Shown here in pieces: positions 54,192 to 63,622 of a stretch of 64,000 nucleotides of DNA. The first letter of the stretch is position 1, and each line of letters begins with the position of its first letter. The DNA lies in assembly GCF_014635725.1 (NCBI RefSeq), contig NZ_BMDJ01000013.1:1-64000 (forward strand), in the 5' to 3' direction. The stretch comes from Pedobacter mendelii. Lineage in GTDB: Bacteria; Bacteroidota; Bacteroidia; Sphingobacteriales; Sphingobacteriaceae. A model generated the notes under the pieces. It was given only the letters and a program-made list of their open reading frames with translations, did no database searches and was not told the origin of the DNA. The translations under genes and the position numbers were made by a program.

Positions 54192-54220
54192 ATACCGTAT
54201 ACTACAACGGTATGTAGTAT
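54192..54220 (-). promoter_or_regulatory. Operator-like palindrome before the FabH-like gene
   Basis: ATACTACA (54199-54206), a 6-bp centre, and TGTAGTAT (54213-54220) form a perfect 8-bp-armed palindrome. A second inverted repeat, ATACCGT (54192-54198) with ACGGTAT (54207-54213), interleaves with it. The site begins 8 nt upstream of the start codon. Size and symmetry fit a TetR- or MarR-type dimer. Confidence 0.55.
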
Positions 54221-54255
54221 AAAAATATGGTTAATAAATTAAAAATGGAAATAAT

Positions 54256-54900
54256 TTAAGAAAAATCATCTATAAGAAATACAAATAACTCTTTTGGGCC
54301 ATGAGCGCCAAGCACTAAAGTTTTCTCAATATCAGCCGTGCGGCTTGGTCCGGTTATGTTGCTAATCATAGATGGAATTTGATTTCCGTATTTATTTTTA
54401 AGCAATTGAAAAGCATCTTTTAAATCTAAAACAAGCTGGCTTGTTCGTGCAATTACAATATGATGGTGAGGGAAAATACTTAATCTTCTGCCGGCTGCAC
54501 CTTCATTTGTAACCATTACACTACCGTTCCGGGCAACTAAAGCTTCACACATTGTTATACCTACTTCAGCCTGTTCAAAATCTTTATCCGTTTGATAAAA
54601 AGGAAATTCGTATTTGGCCAAGAAGTGTTGCAATTCTGGTTCCCAGCAATATATTTTACGCCATTTAAACTTATCAGCGAGCTGAAGCATGTTTTCGATA
54701 AAATCGATACCATCTTCACAAAAAATAAAATTACCTGATACTGCCGTTAGTTGTTCGGCAAACAAAACTTCGAGCTCATCAATATTTTTTTTGTACAATG
54801 GCGTATCCTCTAAGTTTGGATAAGGATTTTCACGCTTCTCTAAAAGCGCTTTTCTTATCTTCTTTAGCATTTGTTCTTTCGCGGTTGTATTATCCCTCAT
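54256..54900 (-). CDS. LUD-domain (LutC/YkgG-like) protein
   Basis: A 214-aa protein of the LUD (DUF162) family. An N-terminal helical part is followed by the core with GITMCEALVARNGSVMVTN, AAGRRLSIFPHHHIVIA and GPSRTADIEKTLVLGAHGPKEL, the classic C-terminal LutC signature. In lactate-utilisation systems LutC acts with LutA and LutB, but neither gene is nearby, and the gene follows ftsH as is common in Bacteroidota. A terminator-like hairpin ends 16 nt before its start, leaving almost no room for its own promoter. Confidence 0.88.
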   Translation of the reverse strand: MRDNTTAKEQMLKKIRKALLEKRENPYPNLEDTPLYKKNIDELEVLFAEQLTAVSGNFIFCEDGIDFIENMLQLADKFKWRKIYCWEPELQHFLAKYEFPFYQTDKDFEQAEVGITMCEALVARNGSVMVTNEGAAGRRLSIFPHHHIVIARTSQLVLDLKDAFQLLKNKYGNQIPSMISNITGPSRTADIEKTLVLGAHGPKELFVFLIDDFS

Positions 54901-54915
54901 TGTTTAAAAAAAATA

Positions 54916-54943
54916 AAACCCCGGGGTTTTTCACCCGAGGTTT
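54916..54943 (-). terminator. Terminator or attenuator between ftsH and the LUD gene
   Basis: On the minus strand AACCTCGGG and CCCGGGGTT pair (one T-G), and a T-rich run of about 13 nt follows and leads directly to the LUD start codon. Confidence 0.7.
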
Positions 54944-54969
54944 CAAATATATTAATATCAATTTAATAT

Positions 54970-57090
54970 TTATTCATTTTCTGAAGCAGGCTTTAAGCCT
55001 GTAACTTCCTGATTGATATCAGAACTACCAACCCCATCATGAATTAGACCTTCTGCAGCAGGTGTTTGGTCGCCTGTACCATTAACAAATTCATCATAAG
55101 TTGTACGCGTATCAAATGGTCGTTTACCTAATATCTCTTCTAAGTCAGCCTGGAATAAAATCTCTTTTTCCAATAGTTTCTGAGCTAGTTTTTCTAAACC
55201 TTCTTGTTTATCGATCAATAATTGTTTGGTTTTGATGTAAACATCACCAATCAGTTTACGAACCTCAACATCAATTAATTCTGAAGTTTTCTCAGAATAA
55301 GGTTTGTTAAAATTGTATTCATTTTGAGGATCGTGGAATGAAACATTACCAACAGCCTCATTCATGCCATAAATACTAACCATAGCATAAGCAAGTTTGG
55401 TAATTCGCTCTAAATCATTTTGTGCACCTGTAGATATACGACCAAAGGTGATATCTTCAGCAACTCGCCCACCCATTGTCATACACATACCATCAGTTAA
55501 TTGCTCGGTTGTATATAAAAACTGCTCTTTAGGTAAATATTGTGCATAACCTAACGCGGCAACACCACGAGGAACAATAGATACTTTAACTAATGGATCT
55601 GCGTGTTCAAGAAACCAGCCTGCAATTGCATGGCCTGCTTCATGATAAGCAACGATACGTTTTTCTTCTGGAGAAATAATTTTATTTTTTTTCTCTAAAC
55701 CACCAATTACACGGTCAATTGCATCTTGGAAATCCTGCATATCTACCGATTCTTTGTTTCTACGAGCTGCAATTAGTGCTGCTTCATTACAAACATTGGC
55801 AATTTCAGCACCTGCAAAGCCTGGTGTTTGAGCAGATAGTTTTTTAGCATCAACTTCTGCCGAAGTTTTTATTGGTTTTAAGTGAACATTGAAAATATGT
55901 TCACGGCCTACTAAATCAGGTTTATCAATAGAAATTTGTCTGTCAAAACGACCTGGGCGTAATAAAGCAGAATCCAATACATCTGGGCGGTTGGTTGCTG
56001 CAAGAATAATAATTCCTGAGTCAGTTCCAAAACCATCCATTTCAACTAGTAGTTGATTTAAAGTATTTTCACGTTCATCGTTACCACCCATTACGCTATT
56101 TTTTCCACGAGCACGACCAATTGCATCAACCTCATCAATAAAGATGATACATGGTGCTTTATCTTTAGCCTGCTTAAACAAATCACGTACACGTGAGGCA
56201 CCAACACCTACAAACATTTCTACGAAATCAGACCCTGATAGGGAAAAGAAAGGGACTTGAGCCTCTCCGGCAACAGCTTTAGCCAATAATGTTTTACCTG
56301 TACCCGGAGAACCAACAAGTAAAGCCCCTTTAGGAATTTTACCGCCAAGATTTGTATATTTTTTAGGGTTTTTAAGGAAATCTACAATTTCCATGACCTC
56401 TTGTTTGGCTTCTTCTAAACCGGCAACATCATTAAATGTAATGTTAACCTGGCTTTCTTTATCAAATAATGTCGCTTTAGATTTTCCGATACTGAAAATC
56501 TGTCCGCCACCGCCAGCACCACCGCCCATGCGTCGCATAATGAAAATCCAGAAACCAATTAATAGTAACACCGGTAAAATGATACTTAAAAACCAGCTCG
56601 CTAATGGATTACTACGATTTTCAGGTTGAAATGAGATTGGCTTCCTACCGGCAGGTAAGTTTGCTTGAGATTCTTTTAATTTGGCAGTTAAATCCGAGAA
56701 CTTTCCGCCAACTTCAAAATAAACTGTTGGTGAAGTTGCATTGGATATGTTTAAAGCGCTATTGTTTTTAGCTGTTTTATATTGTGCTTTGCCTAGACTA
56801 TCTTTTTTGATGTAAACTTCAGCTTTAACTAAATCTTCGGTTTGAAAGGCAACAATTTTATCAACATCCCCAGGTAAAAGCATTTGGCTTTCAAAAGTTT
56901 CATAAGTTACTTTTTTACCCGTATCGCTCGTAAATAAAAATTGTGCGGCAATAATGGCAACAATAATGGCTGCATAAACCCAAAAAATATTAAACTTAGA
57001 CCCTTTTTGAGGCTTTTTAGGAATGTTGGGCAACTTCTTTATTGGTTTGTTTTCGTTAGTATTTTGATTATCGTTCATTGTCTTGTTCAA
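54970..57090 (-). CDS. ftsH: ATP-dependent zinc metalloprotease FtsH
   Basis: A hexameric inner-membrane protease that degrades misassembled membrane proteins and short-lived regulators. Two membrane helices (about 34-53 and 163-185) flank a periplasmic domain. The AAA module has Walker A GSPGTGKT (260-267) and Walker B IIFIDE (315-320), and the SRH arginines follow in [18 protein letters not shown]. The zinc site is HEAGH (483-487). 706 aa with a polar N-terminal extension and C-terminal tail. Two close start codons (Met1 and Met5) are possible. Follows rsfS by 14 nt on the same strand. Confidence 0.97.
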   Translation of the reverse strand: MNKTMNDNQNTNENKPIKKLPNIPKKPQKGSKFNIFWVYAAIIVAIIAAQFLFTSDTGKKVTYETFESQMLLPGDVDKIVAFQTEDLVKAEVYIKKDSLGKAQYKTAKNNSALNISNATSPTVYFEVGGKFSDLTAKLKESQANLPAGRKPISFQPENRSNPLASWFLSIILPVLLLIGFWIFIMRRMGGGAGGGGQIFSIGKSKATLFDKESQVNITFNDVAGLEEAKQEVMEIVDFLKNPKKYTNLGGKIPKGALLVGSPGTGKTLLAKAVAGEAQVPFFSLSGSDFVEMFVGVGASRVRDLFKQAKDKAPCIIFIDEVDAIGRARGKNSVMGGNDERENTLNQLLVEMDGFGTDSGIIILAATNRPDVLDSALLRPGRFDRQISIDKPDLVGREHIFNVHLKPIKTSAEVDAKKLSAQTPGFAGAEIANVCNEAALIAARRNKESVDMQDFQDAIDRVIGGLEKKNKIISPEEKRIVAYHEAGHAIAGWFLEHADPLVKVSIVPRGVAALGYAQYLPKEQFLYTTEQLTDGMCMTMGGRVAEDITFGRISTGAQNDLERITKLAYAMVSIYGMNEAVGNVSFHDPQNEYNFNKPYSEKTSELIDVEVRKLIGDVYIKTKQLLIDKQEGLEKLAQKLLEKEILFQADLEEILGKRPFDTRTTYDEFVNGTGDQTPAAEGLIHDGVGSSDINQEVTGLKPASENE

Positions 57091-57104
57091 AAGGTGTGGT
57101 ACGG

Positions 57105-57479
57105 TTATGCGCTTTGATAGTTTGTGCTTTCAGCGTCACCCCATAATTCTTCAATGCCATAAAAGTGGCGCTTTTCGGTTTTAAAAATGTGCACAACCAC
57201 ATCGAAATAATCTAAAATAACCCAATCTGCAGATTCAAAACCTTCTTTATGTCTTGGGTCTGCTTGAGTTGCTTTATATATTTCTTTTTCAACACTATCG
57301 GCAATAGCTTTTACCTGCGTTGCTGAGTTAGCACTAGCAATAATAAAATAATCTGCTACAGATGTATGAATGTTTTTTAGATCCAACCGCACTATATCTT
57401 CTCCTTTTTTCTCTTGTATGCCATGTACGGCCAACTCAGAAAGGTATGTAGAAAGGGCTACTATTTTCTTTTTTACCAT
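57105..57479 (-). CDS. rsfS: Ribosome silencing factor RsfS
   Basis: A 124-aa protein that binds L14 on the 50S subunit and blocks joining of subunits under nutrient limitation. The family core is seen as DIVRLDLKNIHTSVADYFII, SANSATQVKAIADSVEKE and WVILDYFDVVVHIF. Normal length. First gene of an rsfS-ftsH-LUD transcript; divergent from birA with 44 bp between start codons. Confidence 0.95.
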   Translation of the reverse strand: MVKKKIVALSTYLSELAVHGIQEKKGEDIVRLDLKNIHTSVADYFIIASANSATQVKAIADSVEKEIYKATQADPRHKEGFESADWVILDYFDVVVHIFKTEKRHFYGIEELWGDAESTNYQSA

Positions 57480-57523
57480 TAAAATGCTTTAATTTTGGAA
57501 TTACAATAATATAAATTCAACAC

Positions 57524-58300
57524 TTGCAAAATAACACTTTTTCAACACTATTTGTTGGTCAAAATTTAATCAAATTAAAAGAAGTTGATTCTACGAATAA
57601 CTATTTAAAGAATTTGGCTTCAAATTCCGAGCCATTACCCGAAGGAACTGTAATTATGGCAGATAATCAATTTGCGGGAAGAGGACAGCAGGAAAGTGTT
57701 TGGCAAACGGAGGCGGGTAAAAATATAAGCACAAGTATTTACCTAAAACCATCATTTTTGGCTATAAAAAAGCAGTTTTATCTAAATATAGCTGTTAGTT
57801 TGGCTGTGGCAGATGCATTGTCTTATTTCCTTCCATTAGCTGTTGCCGTTAAGTGGCCGAACGATATTTATTACAATAGAAAGAAACTTGGTGGCATACT
57901 TATAGAAAATTCACTGACAGGCACGACTATAAAATCAGCAGTTATTGGTATTGGTTTAAATATTAATCAGCAGGTATTTAAGAGCGATTTGGCCGAAAAA
58001 GCGACATCTGTATTTCAAATTTTACACAAGGAATTGGATTTAGAACTAGTAATGGAGAAAATTTTCGTTTATATAGAAAAATACTATCTAAATTTGAAAT
58101 CGGAGAAATACAGTATTTTACACAGCAATTACCTTAAAAAGTTATTATACTTTGATCTAGAAGCAAATTATATACATAATGGTCAGGTTTTTGAAGGTAA
58201 GATTAAAGGGGTTGAAGAAAGCGGTTACTTAATTATGGAGGTTGATAATCAAATTAAAAACTTCAACTTTAAAGAAATAGAATACATACACACAAATTAA
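57524..58300 (+). CDS. birA: Biotin--[acetyl-CoA-carboxylase] ligase
   Basis: Transfers biotin to the carboxyl carrier protein. A 258-aa enzyme without the N-terminal winged helix of E. coli BirA, so it does not act as a repressor. Signature: EVDSTNNYLKNL, the biotin loop FAGRGQQESVWQTEAGKNI (in place of GRGRxGRxW), VKWPNDIYYNRKKLGGIL, and IGIGLNIN. The start is TTG at 57524; a -7 TAATTTTG (57490-57497) lies about 27 nt upstream, and no ATG exists early enough to include the TNNY motif. Confidence 0.93.
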   Translation: MQNNTFSTLFVGQNLIKLKEVDSTNNYLKNLASNSEPLPEGTVIMADNQFAGRGQQESVWQTEAGKNISTSIYLKPSFLAIKKQFYLNIAVSLAVADALSYFLPLAVAVKWPNDIYYNRKKLGGILIENSLTGTTIKSAVIGIGLNINQQVFKSDLAEKATSVFQILHKELDLELVMEKIFVYIEKYYLNLKSEKYSILHSNYLKKLLYFDLEANYIHNGQVFEGKIKGVEESGYLIMEVDNQIKNFNFKEIEYIHTN

Positions 58301-58307
58301 ACAGATA

Positions 58308-58757
58308 ATGAAAAAAATCACCTTAGTACTATCCATAGTACTTTTTACCATCGCGGGCGCATTCGCTCAAATTGAAAAACCGGTAACCTGGGCTTATGTA
58401 GCTAAAAAAACCAGCAAAACCGAAGCAACATTATATATTAAAGCATCAATTGATAATAGATGGCATATCTACTCTCAGAATGTGAAAAGCGGTGGCCCGG
58501 TTAAAACAACCTTTAGTTTTTCTCCATCAAAAGATTTTAGTTTAGTTGGAAAAACAACAGAGCCTAAAGCAATTGTTAAATATGAAGATACTTTTAAAAT
58601 GAATGTTAGTTATTTTGAAGATCAGGTAATTTTTCAACAAAAAATTAAGCTCAATAAAGGAGTAACTGCCGTAAAAGGTAAAGTAGAATTTATGGTTTGT
58701 AACGATAAACAATGCCTTCCGCCAGAAGAAGTGGAGTTCAGCATCCCTGTTAAGTAA
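58308..58757 (+). CDS. Stand-alone DsbD alpha-like periplasmic domain protein
   Basis: A 149-aa exported protein: signal peptide to residue 20, then the immunoglobulin-like N-terminal domain of DsbD, with RWHIYSQNVKSGGPVKTTF and the redox cysteines Cys131 and Cys136 in MVCNDKQCLPPEEVEF. In proteobacterial DsbD this domain is fused to the membrane part; here it is a separate gene just before it, and the downstream DsbD lacks it. It probably accepts electrons from the membrane protein and reduces periplasmic substrates. It starts 7 nt after birA, so it may be co-transcribed with birA. Confidence 0.85.
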   Translation: MKKITLVLSIVLFTIAGAFAQIEKPVTWAYVAKKTSKTEATLYIKASIDNRWHIYSQNVKSGGPVKTTFSFSPSKDFSLVGKTTEPKAIVKYEDTFKMNVSYFEDQVIFQQKIKLNKGVTAVKGKVEFMVCNDKQCLPPEEVEFSIPVK

Positions 58758-58775
58758 CAAAAATAAAATATTTAA

Positions 58776-58803
58776 AAACAGTTCCGAAATTCGGGACTGT
58801 TTC
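58776..58803 (+). terminator. Terminator after the DsbD alpha-like gene
   Basis: AAACAGTTCCGA and TCGGGACTGTTT pair (one T-G) across AAT; T-run follows. It separates the transcript from the dsbD gene. Confidence 0.75.
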
Positions 58804-58881
58804 TGTTTAAAGTAAAATCTGCATTTCGCTTGCTTTTAGATTAATCGTTTTGCGTATTTTCGGCAGCTTAAATCACACACA

Positions 58882-60585
58882 ATGAAAAAATTTTTGTTAT
58901 TGCTCATGCTAGCTGCAATGTTTATAGCATTGCCAGCATCTAAAAGCTTTGCTAATATAATACAAGATACCACAGCCGCTGTCCCGGATGATATACAGTT
59001 TACTGAGGTAGGTTCTACTAAAGATAGTGCGGCAAATAGTGCGGTTAAAGATTCTGTTTCAAACAATATAACTACTGCTTCAGCTAAAACAGAAAAAGCA
59101 AAACCTGAAGGTTCATCACAAACACTAATTTCTATATTTGCAGCAGGTTTTATAGCAGGTTTAATTGCATTTTTACTCCCATGCATATTCCCAATGGTTC
59201 CGTTAACAGTAAGTTACTTTACCAAAAGGGCTGAAACAAAAGGAAAAGGAATTCAGGGCGCGATAATTTATGGTGTTTCCATTATCGTAATTTATGTGAT
59301 TTTAGGGTTACTTATTACTTTGATATTCGGGGCAAGTGCATTAAATGAATTAGCAACGGATGGCTTTTTTAATGTGTTCATCTTTTTAATATTACTAATT
59401 TTCGGAATATCGTTTTTAGGTGCTTTCGAAATCACATTGCCAAGCTCTTTTGTAAACAAAATGGATTCTAAGTCTGATTCCAAAGGATTAACAGGGATCT
59501 TTTTCATGGCAGCAACATTAGCTGTGGTTTCATTTTCATGCACAGGGCCATTAATTGGTACATTATTGGTTACTGTTGGTCAAACCGGTGGTTTCTTAGC
59601 GCCGATAATGGGCATGTTTGGTTTTTCACTTGCGCTTGCTTTAATCTTTGTAGTTTTTGCAATTTTTCCAAGCTGGATGACTTCATTACCGAAATCAGGT
59701 GGATGGCTAAATGCCGTTAAAGTCGTTTTAGGTTTAATTGAAATTGCTCTTGCCCTAAAGTTTTTATCAACTGCAGATTTAGCGTATCACTGGGGCATTT
59801 TAGATAGAGAGGTTTTCATTGCAATTTGGGTAGTTATTGCTTTCATTTTAGGATTTTATCTAATAGGAAAAATAAAATTTTCTCATGATAGTGATTTACC
59901 TTATATATCAATTCCAAGATTATTTCTAGCTGGTGCGGCATTTGTATTTGCATTCTACCTAATCCCGGGTTTGTGGGGTGCGCCATTGAAAGCGGTTAGT
60001 GCTTTGGTTCCTCCATTATCTACCCAAGATTTTGTAATGGGTCAGGAAAGTGAATCTGGAAATCAAACTTTAACTCCGGCACATCCACCAAGAAAATACT
60101 CAAAATTTCTTCATATTCCTCACAATATAGATGGATTCTTTGATTATCAGGAAGCGTTAGCTTATGCAAAGCAAGTTAAAAAACCACTCTTTCTCGATTT
60201 TACAGGTCATGGTTGTGTGAACTGTCGTGAAATGGAAGCTAAAGTTTGGTCTGATCCTCGCGTATTAAAGAAATTAAAAGAAGACTACATCGTTGTGTCT
60301 TTATATACAGATGATAAAACAGCTTTGCCAATAGGTGAACAATTTGATTCTGAGGTTTTAGGCTCTAAAACCAGTCCTGTGAAAGTAAATACAGTAGGTA
60401 AAAAATTCAAGCACTTACAAGCCGAAAGATTTAACACAATTTCGCAGCCTTATTATGTACTTTTGGGTACCGATGAAAAAGAATTAGTTTCTCCTCCAAT
60501 CGGAGTAGAATTTAAAATAGAAAAATATTTGCAATATCTGGATAAAGGACTTTCAGAATTTGCTAAAAACCAAACAAATGAATAA
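58882..60585 (+). CDS. dsbD: Thiol:disulfide interchange protein DsbD (membrane and thioredoxin parts)
   Basis: Moves electrons from cytoplasmic thioredoxin to the periplasm. A 567-aa protein: signal peptide to about residue 24, a 50-residue Ala/Ser/Lys linker in place of the alpha domain, then eight or so membrane helices with the redox cysteines Cys101 (LLPCIFPMVPL) and Cys220 (SFSCTGPLIG), and a C-terminal thioredoxin domain (about 405-567) with Cys445 and Cys448 in GHGCVNCREME. Its stop overlaps the pfkA start by 8 nt. Confidence 0.93.
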   Translation: MKKFLLLLMLAAMFIALPASKSFANIIQDTTAAVPDDIQFTEVGSTKDSAANSAVKDSVSNNITTASAKTEKAKPEGSSQTLISIFAAGFIAGLIAFLLPCIFPMVPLTVSYFTKRAETKGKGIQGAIIYGVSIIVIYVILGLLITLIFGASALNELATDGFFNVFIFLILLIFGISFLGAFEITLPSSFVNKMDSKSDSKGLTGIFFMAATLAVVSFSCTGPLIGTLLVTVGQTGGFLAPIMGMFGFSLALALIFVVFAIFPSWMTSLPKSGGWLNAVKVVLGLIEIALALKFLSTADLAYHWGILDREVFIAIWVVIAFILGFYLIGKIKFSHDSDLPYISIPRLFLAGAAFVFAFYLIPGLWGAPLKAVSALVPPLSTQDFVMGQESESGNQTLTPAHPPRKYSKFLHIPHNIDGFFDYQEALAYAKQVKKPLFLDFTGHGCVNCREMEAKVWSDPRVLKKLKEDYIVVSLYTDDKTALPIGEQFDSEVLGSKTSPVKVNTVGKKFKHLQAERFNTISQPYYVLLGTDEKELVSPPIGVEFKIEKYLQYLDKGLSEFAKNQTNE

Positions 60586-61561
60586 GATAAAGAATATTGG
60601 CGTTTTAACCTCCGGAGGAGATTCTCCGGGCATGAACGCTGCAATAAGGGCCGTTGTTAGGGCCTCAATTTATTACGATATTGAAGTAACAGGCTTTCTT
60701 CGCGGATACGAAGGGCTTATAAATGATGATTGTATGCCTATGGATCGTAAATCTGTAGCAAACATTATTCAACGTGGCGGTACAATTTTAAAAACCGCCC
60801 GTAGTGAAGCTTTTAGAACCGCTGAGGGTAGAAAAACTGCTTATAATAATTTAAAAAGTAGAAATATAGATGCCTTAGTTGTTATTGGAGGTGATGGAAC
60901 ATTTACAGGAGCAAATATTTTTGCTCAAGAACACGATTTTCCTATTGTAGGTATGCCAGGCACTATTGATAATGACTTGGCAGGTACAGATTTTACAATT
61001 GGCTACGATTCGGCAATAAACACGGTTATTGATGCGGTAGATAAAATAAGAGATACTGCAGAATCGCATGATAGGCTTTTTATTGTGGAAGTTATGGGTC
61101 GCGACTCTGGCTTAATTGCATTAAGAAGTGGTATTGGTGTTGGTGCTGAGGCAATTCTTATTCCCGAAGCAAACATGGGCGTAGAGGATGTTTTAAATAA
61201 ATTAGAACATAGCCGAAAAGATAAATCTTCAAAAATAATTATTGTAGCAGAAGGCGATGATGCGGGCGGAGCATTTAAAGTTGGTGAAATTCTCCAATCA
61301 AAATACCCACATTATGACACTAAAGTTTCTGTTTTAGGACACATTCAGCGAGGGGGAAAACCAACCTGTATGGATAGGGTTTTAGCAAGCAGATTAGGGG
61401 TTTCGGCTGTAGAAGGCTTAATAAATGGAGAAAGAAATGTAATGGCAGGTCAGGTAAACAGAGAAATGATTTTTACGCCATTTGACCACGCAATTAAACA
61501 TATTGATGCAGAGAAAGTAAGTTCGAGGTGGTTAAAGCTAATTGATATACTTTCATTCTAG
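60578..61561 (+). CDS. pfkA: ATP-dependent 6-phosphofructokinase
   Basis: Phosphorylates fructose 6-phosphate, the committed step of glycolysis. 327 aa from the ATG at 60578, the usual MNKIKNIGVLTSGGDSPGMN start; a longer frame from 60560 adds six residues inside dsbD and is less likely. ATP site GGDGT (104-108), which marks the ATP rather than the PPi type; catalytic Asp131 in GTIDNDL; VEVMGRDSG and GHIQRGG follow. It overlaps the end of dsbD and is followed by a hairpin shared with the convergent gene. Confidence 0.96.
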   Translation: MNKIKNIGVLTSGGDSPGMNAAIRAVVRASIYYDIEVTGFLRGYEGLINDDCMPMDRKSVANIIQRGGTILKTARSEAFRTAEGRKTAYNNLKSRNIDALVVIGGDGTFTGANIFAQEHDFPIVGMPGTIDNDLAGTDFTIGYDSAINTVIDAVDKIRDTAESHDRLFIVEVMGRDSGLIALRSGIGVGAEAILIPEANMGVEDVLNKLEHSRKDKSSKIIIVAEGDDAGGAFKVGEILQSKYPHYDTKVSVLGHIQRGGKPTCMDRVLASRLGVSAVEGLINGERNVMAGQVNREMIFTPFDHAIKHIDAEKVSSRWLKLIDILSF

Positions 61562-61567
61562 GAAATT

Positions 61568-61598
61568 ATCGGATGAGCAACCAAATTACTCATCCGAT
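61568..61598. terminator. Hairpin between pfkA and the convergent YbjQ gene
   Basis: ATCGGATGAG (61568-61577) pairs perfectly with CTCATCCGAT (61589-61598), 11-nt loop. The T-runs are poor on both strands, but the position fits a shared transcript end. Confidence 0.6.
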
Positions 61599-61606
61599 AT
61601 AAAATT

Positions 61607-61933
61607 CTATAATTTTTCAAGAATTACAGCCGTTCCGCTGGCTGTTACCATGAGCATGCTACCGCCTGTTCCAACCGTTTCGTAATCTAAATCTACTCCA
61701 ACAATAGCATTGGCTCCCAAGGCAGCAGCATATTGCTGCATTTCACTCACAGCAGTATCTTTCGCTTCTCTCAAAACTTGCTCATAGGCGCTTGATCGTC
61801 CACCAACAATATCCCTTATTCCGGCAAATAAATCTTTAAAAATATTTGCACCAATAATGGTTTCTCCGGTTACTAAACCAATATATTTTATAATTTTTGT
61901 GCCCTCAACAGAAGGCGTTGTCGTTACTAACAT
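61607..61933 (-). CDS. YbjQ-family (UPF0145) putative heavy-metal-binding protein
   Basis: A 108-aa cytoplasmic protein with the family layout: [78 protein letters not shown] and a C-terminal [10 protein letters not shown]. Known members form pentamers; the physiological role is not established. It is a single gene convergent with pfkA. No strict promoter was recognised in the 412-nt region before it. Confidence 0.9.
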   Translation of the reverse strand: MLVTTTPSVEGTKIIKYIGLVTGETIIGANIFKDLFAGIRDIVGGRSSAYEQVLREAKDTAVSEMQQYAAALGANAIVGVDLDYETVGTGGSMLMVTASGTAVILEKL

Positions 61934-62345
61934 AGTTTGAGGTTTTTAATAATTAGAACAGGTTTTTAATAAAATGTTACATCTTGTTGTGAAAAGCAAG
62001 GTTTAGCCTTTCAAAGGTTTCGCTATTCCTGATATTCGTTTCAACCTTTTCAATAGAAAAAATTGCTTTATTTTACACTGTTATAAGGTTTATTTTACAC
62101 AGGCTTTTGCTACTGTTTTGGCTTCATCCTAAGTGGTGCAAAAAATAAATTTATATGTTCCCAAGCAGCCCATTATTATTATTCAAAGATCTCTCCTTTT
62201 CGCTGCGCTCCAGTAGAGAAGGACGGCGTAGTGCAAACTTTATATGTTAAATGGGATTGTAGCGATAAATCCCGATTTCGTCGGGAACTTAACTTAGTAG
62301 AAATTCGGCTACAACTTCACTGAGTGCTAAAATTAAATTCAAATA
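61934..62345. repeat. Intergenic region with repeat-like sequence
   Basis: No protein-like frame in 412 nt. GGTTTTTAATA occurs twice close to the YbjQ start (about 61940 and 61961). The stretch CTCTCCTTTTCGCTGCGCTC (about 62193-62212) continuing into CAGTAGAGAAGG has the wording of dispersed intergenic repeats. A small hairpin CCCGATTTCGTCGGG lies at about 62271-62285. Confidence 0.4.
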
Positions 62346-62867
62346 TTAAAGTAATAAGCCAGCAACTTCTTCCCATGTATTGACGCGTTCATATTCCGTA
62401 ATCAATAAATTATGCGGAGATGTATATAAAAGTGTTCTACCTTTAAAATTTATAAAATTCTTGGTGCGATCATCAATAATAATATCTGCCTTAACAATTT
62501 TATTGCCACAGAACATAATGTGTTGCCAATCGATGAAAGGGAAATGTTCAGCTAGCCAATCATATTTATCAACTAAAGAATTTCTAAATTCCATTGCAGC
62601 AGAAACGATGTAAACATCATATTTCTCCTGTAGGGCTTTTATTACTTTTTGACTATTAGGAATTACTTCCAAATCGCGGAAAAAGCCTGGTTCGTTAATG
62701 TATTCAAACCATTTTTGATTTATATTTTCGGGAACGTGGTGATAAATTTCGTTTCCGGCATCAATTTTTAAATCTAAAGGAACATTGTAATCCCTGTTGT
62801 AAAGTTTTATAAATTTTCCAACAGCATCAGCAATTACCTCATCCATATCAATCGCTATTCTTTCCAT
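62346..62867 (-). CDS. 5'(3')-deoxyribonucleotidase, HAD superfamily
   Basis: A 173-aa member of the NT5C family that dephosphorylates deoxyribonucleotides. The HAD nucleophile and acid are Asp7 and Asp9 in AIDMDEVIAD; motif II is VSAAMEF; motif III and IV lie in GNKIVKADIIIDDRTKNF. Typical length for the cytosolic C-type enzyme. A single gene on the minus strand, divergent from rpsP. Substrate preference cannot be read from the sequence. Confidence 0.88.
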   Translation of the reverse strand: MERIAIDMDEVIADAVGKFIKLYNRDYNVPLDLKIDAGNEIYHHVPENINQKWFEYINEPGFFRDLEVIPNSQKVIKALQEKYDVYIVSAAMEFRNSLVDKYDWLAEHFPFIDWQHIMFCGNKIVKADIIIDDRTKNFINFKGRTLLYTSPHNLLITEYERVNTWEEVAGLLL

Positions 62868-62945
62868 TTTGTATCGGCAATTTTTTTTTCAAATATCCTT
62901 AAAACAAAGAAATTAAACTATGTTTTTAATTTACAGTATTTTAGT

Positions 62946-62953
62946 TATCTTTG
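62946..62953 (+). promoter_or_regulatory. -7 element of rpsP
   Basis: TATCTTTG followed by CAGCCCC, 56 nt before the rpsP start; the -33 region is T-rich without a clean TTTG. Confidence 0.5.
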
Positions 62954-63009
62954 CAGCCCCGCAACACGAAGTTCCGGGAAATATGTTGAATACATAAATA
63001 CAAAAGAAA

Positions 63010-63567
63010 ATGGCAACTAAAATCAGATTGCAAAGATTCGGTAAAAAAGGGAAACCTTTTTTCCACATTGTGGTAGCAGATTCTCGCTCTCCACGTGACG
63101 GTAAATTTATTGAGCGTTTAGGTTCTTACAACCCAAACACCAATCCTGCAACCATCGAAATTAACTTCGAAAAAACTTTAGCCTGGGTTAACCAAGGTGC
63201 TGAGCCGACTGATACAGCCCGTGCTATTCTATCTTACAAAGGTGTTTTATACAAAAAACATTTAGAAGGTGGTATTAAAAAAGGTGCTTTAACTCAAGAA
63301 CAAGCTGATGAGAAATTCACTGCTTGGTTAGAAAGCAAAGCAGGTAAAATTTCTGGTAAAACAGAAGGTTTAGCTACTTCGAAAGCAGATGTGCGTAAAG
63401 CAGCATTAGCGGCAGAAGCTAAGAAAAAAGAAGATAGAGCAGCAGCTATCGCAGCTAAAAATGCACCAGTTGCAGAAGAAGTTACTGAAGAAGCTCCAGT
63501 TGTTGAAGCTGAAGCGGCTACTGAAGCTCCTACTGAAGAAACAAAGGCAGAAGATAAAGCAGAGTAA
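63010..63567 (+). CDS. rpsP: 30S ribosomal protein S16 with C-terminal extension
   Basis: The S16 core fills about residues 1-80 ([40 protein letters not shown]). Residues 81-150 are an additional helical segment ([20 protein letters not shown]), and 150-185 an Ala/Glu/Thr-rich acidic tail. Most bacteria have S16 of 80-90 aa; long forms are typical of Bacteroidota. Followed by a strong terminator and then rimM, the usual ribosome-maturation neighbour. Confidence 0.97.
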   Translation: MATKIRLQRFGKKGKPFFHIVVADSRSPRDGKFIERLGSYNPNTNPATIEINFEKTLAWVNQGAEPTDTARAILSYKGVLYKKHLEGGIKKGALTQEQADEKFTAWLESKAGKISGKTEGLATSKADVRKAALAAEAKKKEDRAAAIAAKNAPVAEEVTEEAPVVEAEAATEAPTEETKAEDKAE

Positions 63568-63586
63568 TCAACTTTATTGTGATGCT

Positions 63587-63622
63587 AAAATAGCGTTCCG
63601 AAAATTCGGAACGCTATTTTTA
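63587..63622 (+). terminator. Terminator of rpsP
   Basis: AAAATAGCGTTCCGAA (63587-63602) pairs perfectly with TTCGGAACGCTATTTT (63605-63620), followed by TAT; a 16-bp stem. It lies between rpsP and rimM, so rimM depends on readthrough or its own promoter. Confidence 0.88.

Noticed and set aside
60560-60577. Longer N-terminus for PfkA
   Set aside because: The six extra residues lie within dsbD, and the conserved start MNKIKNIGVLTSGGD is at 60578.
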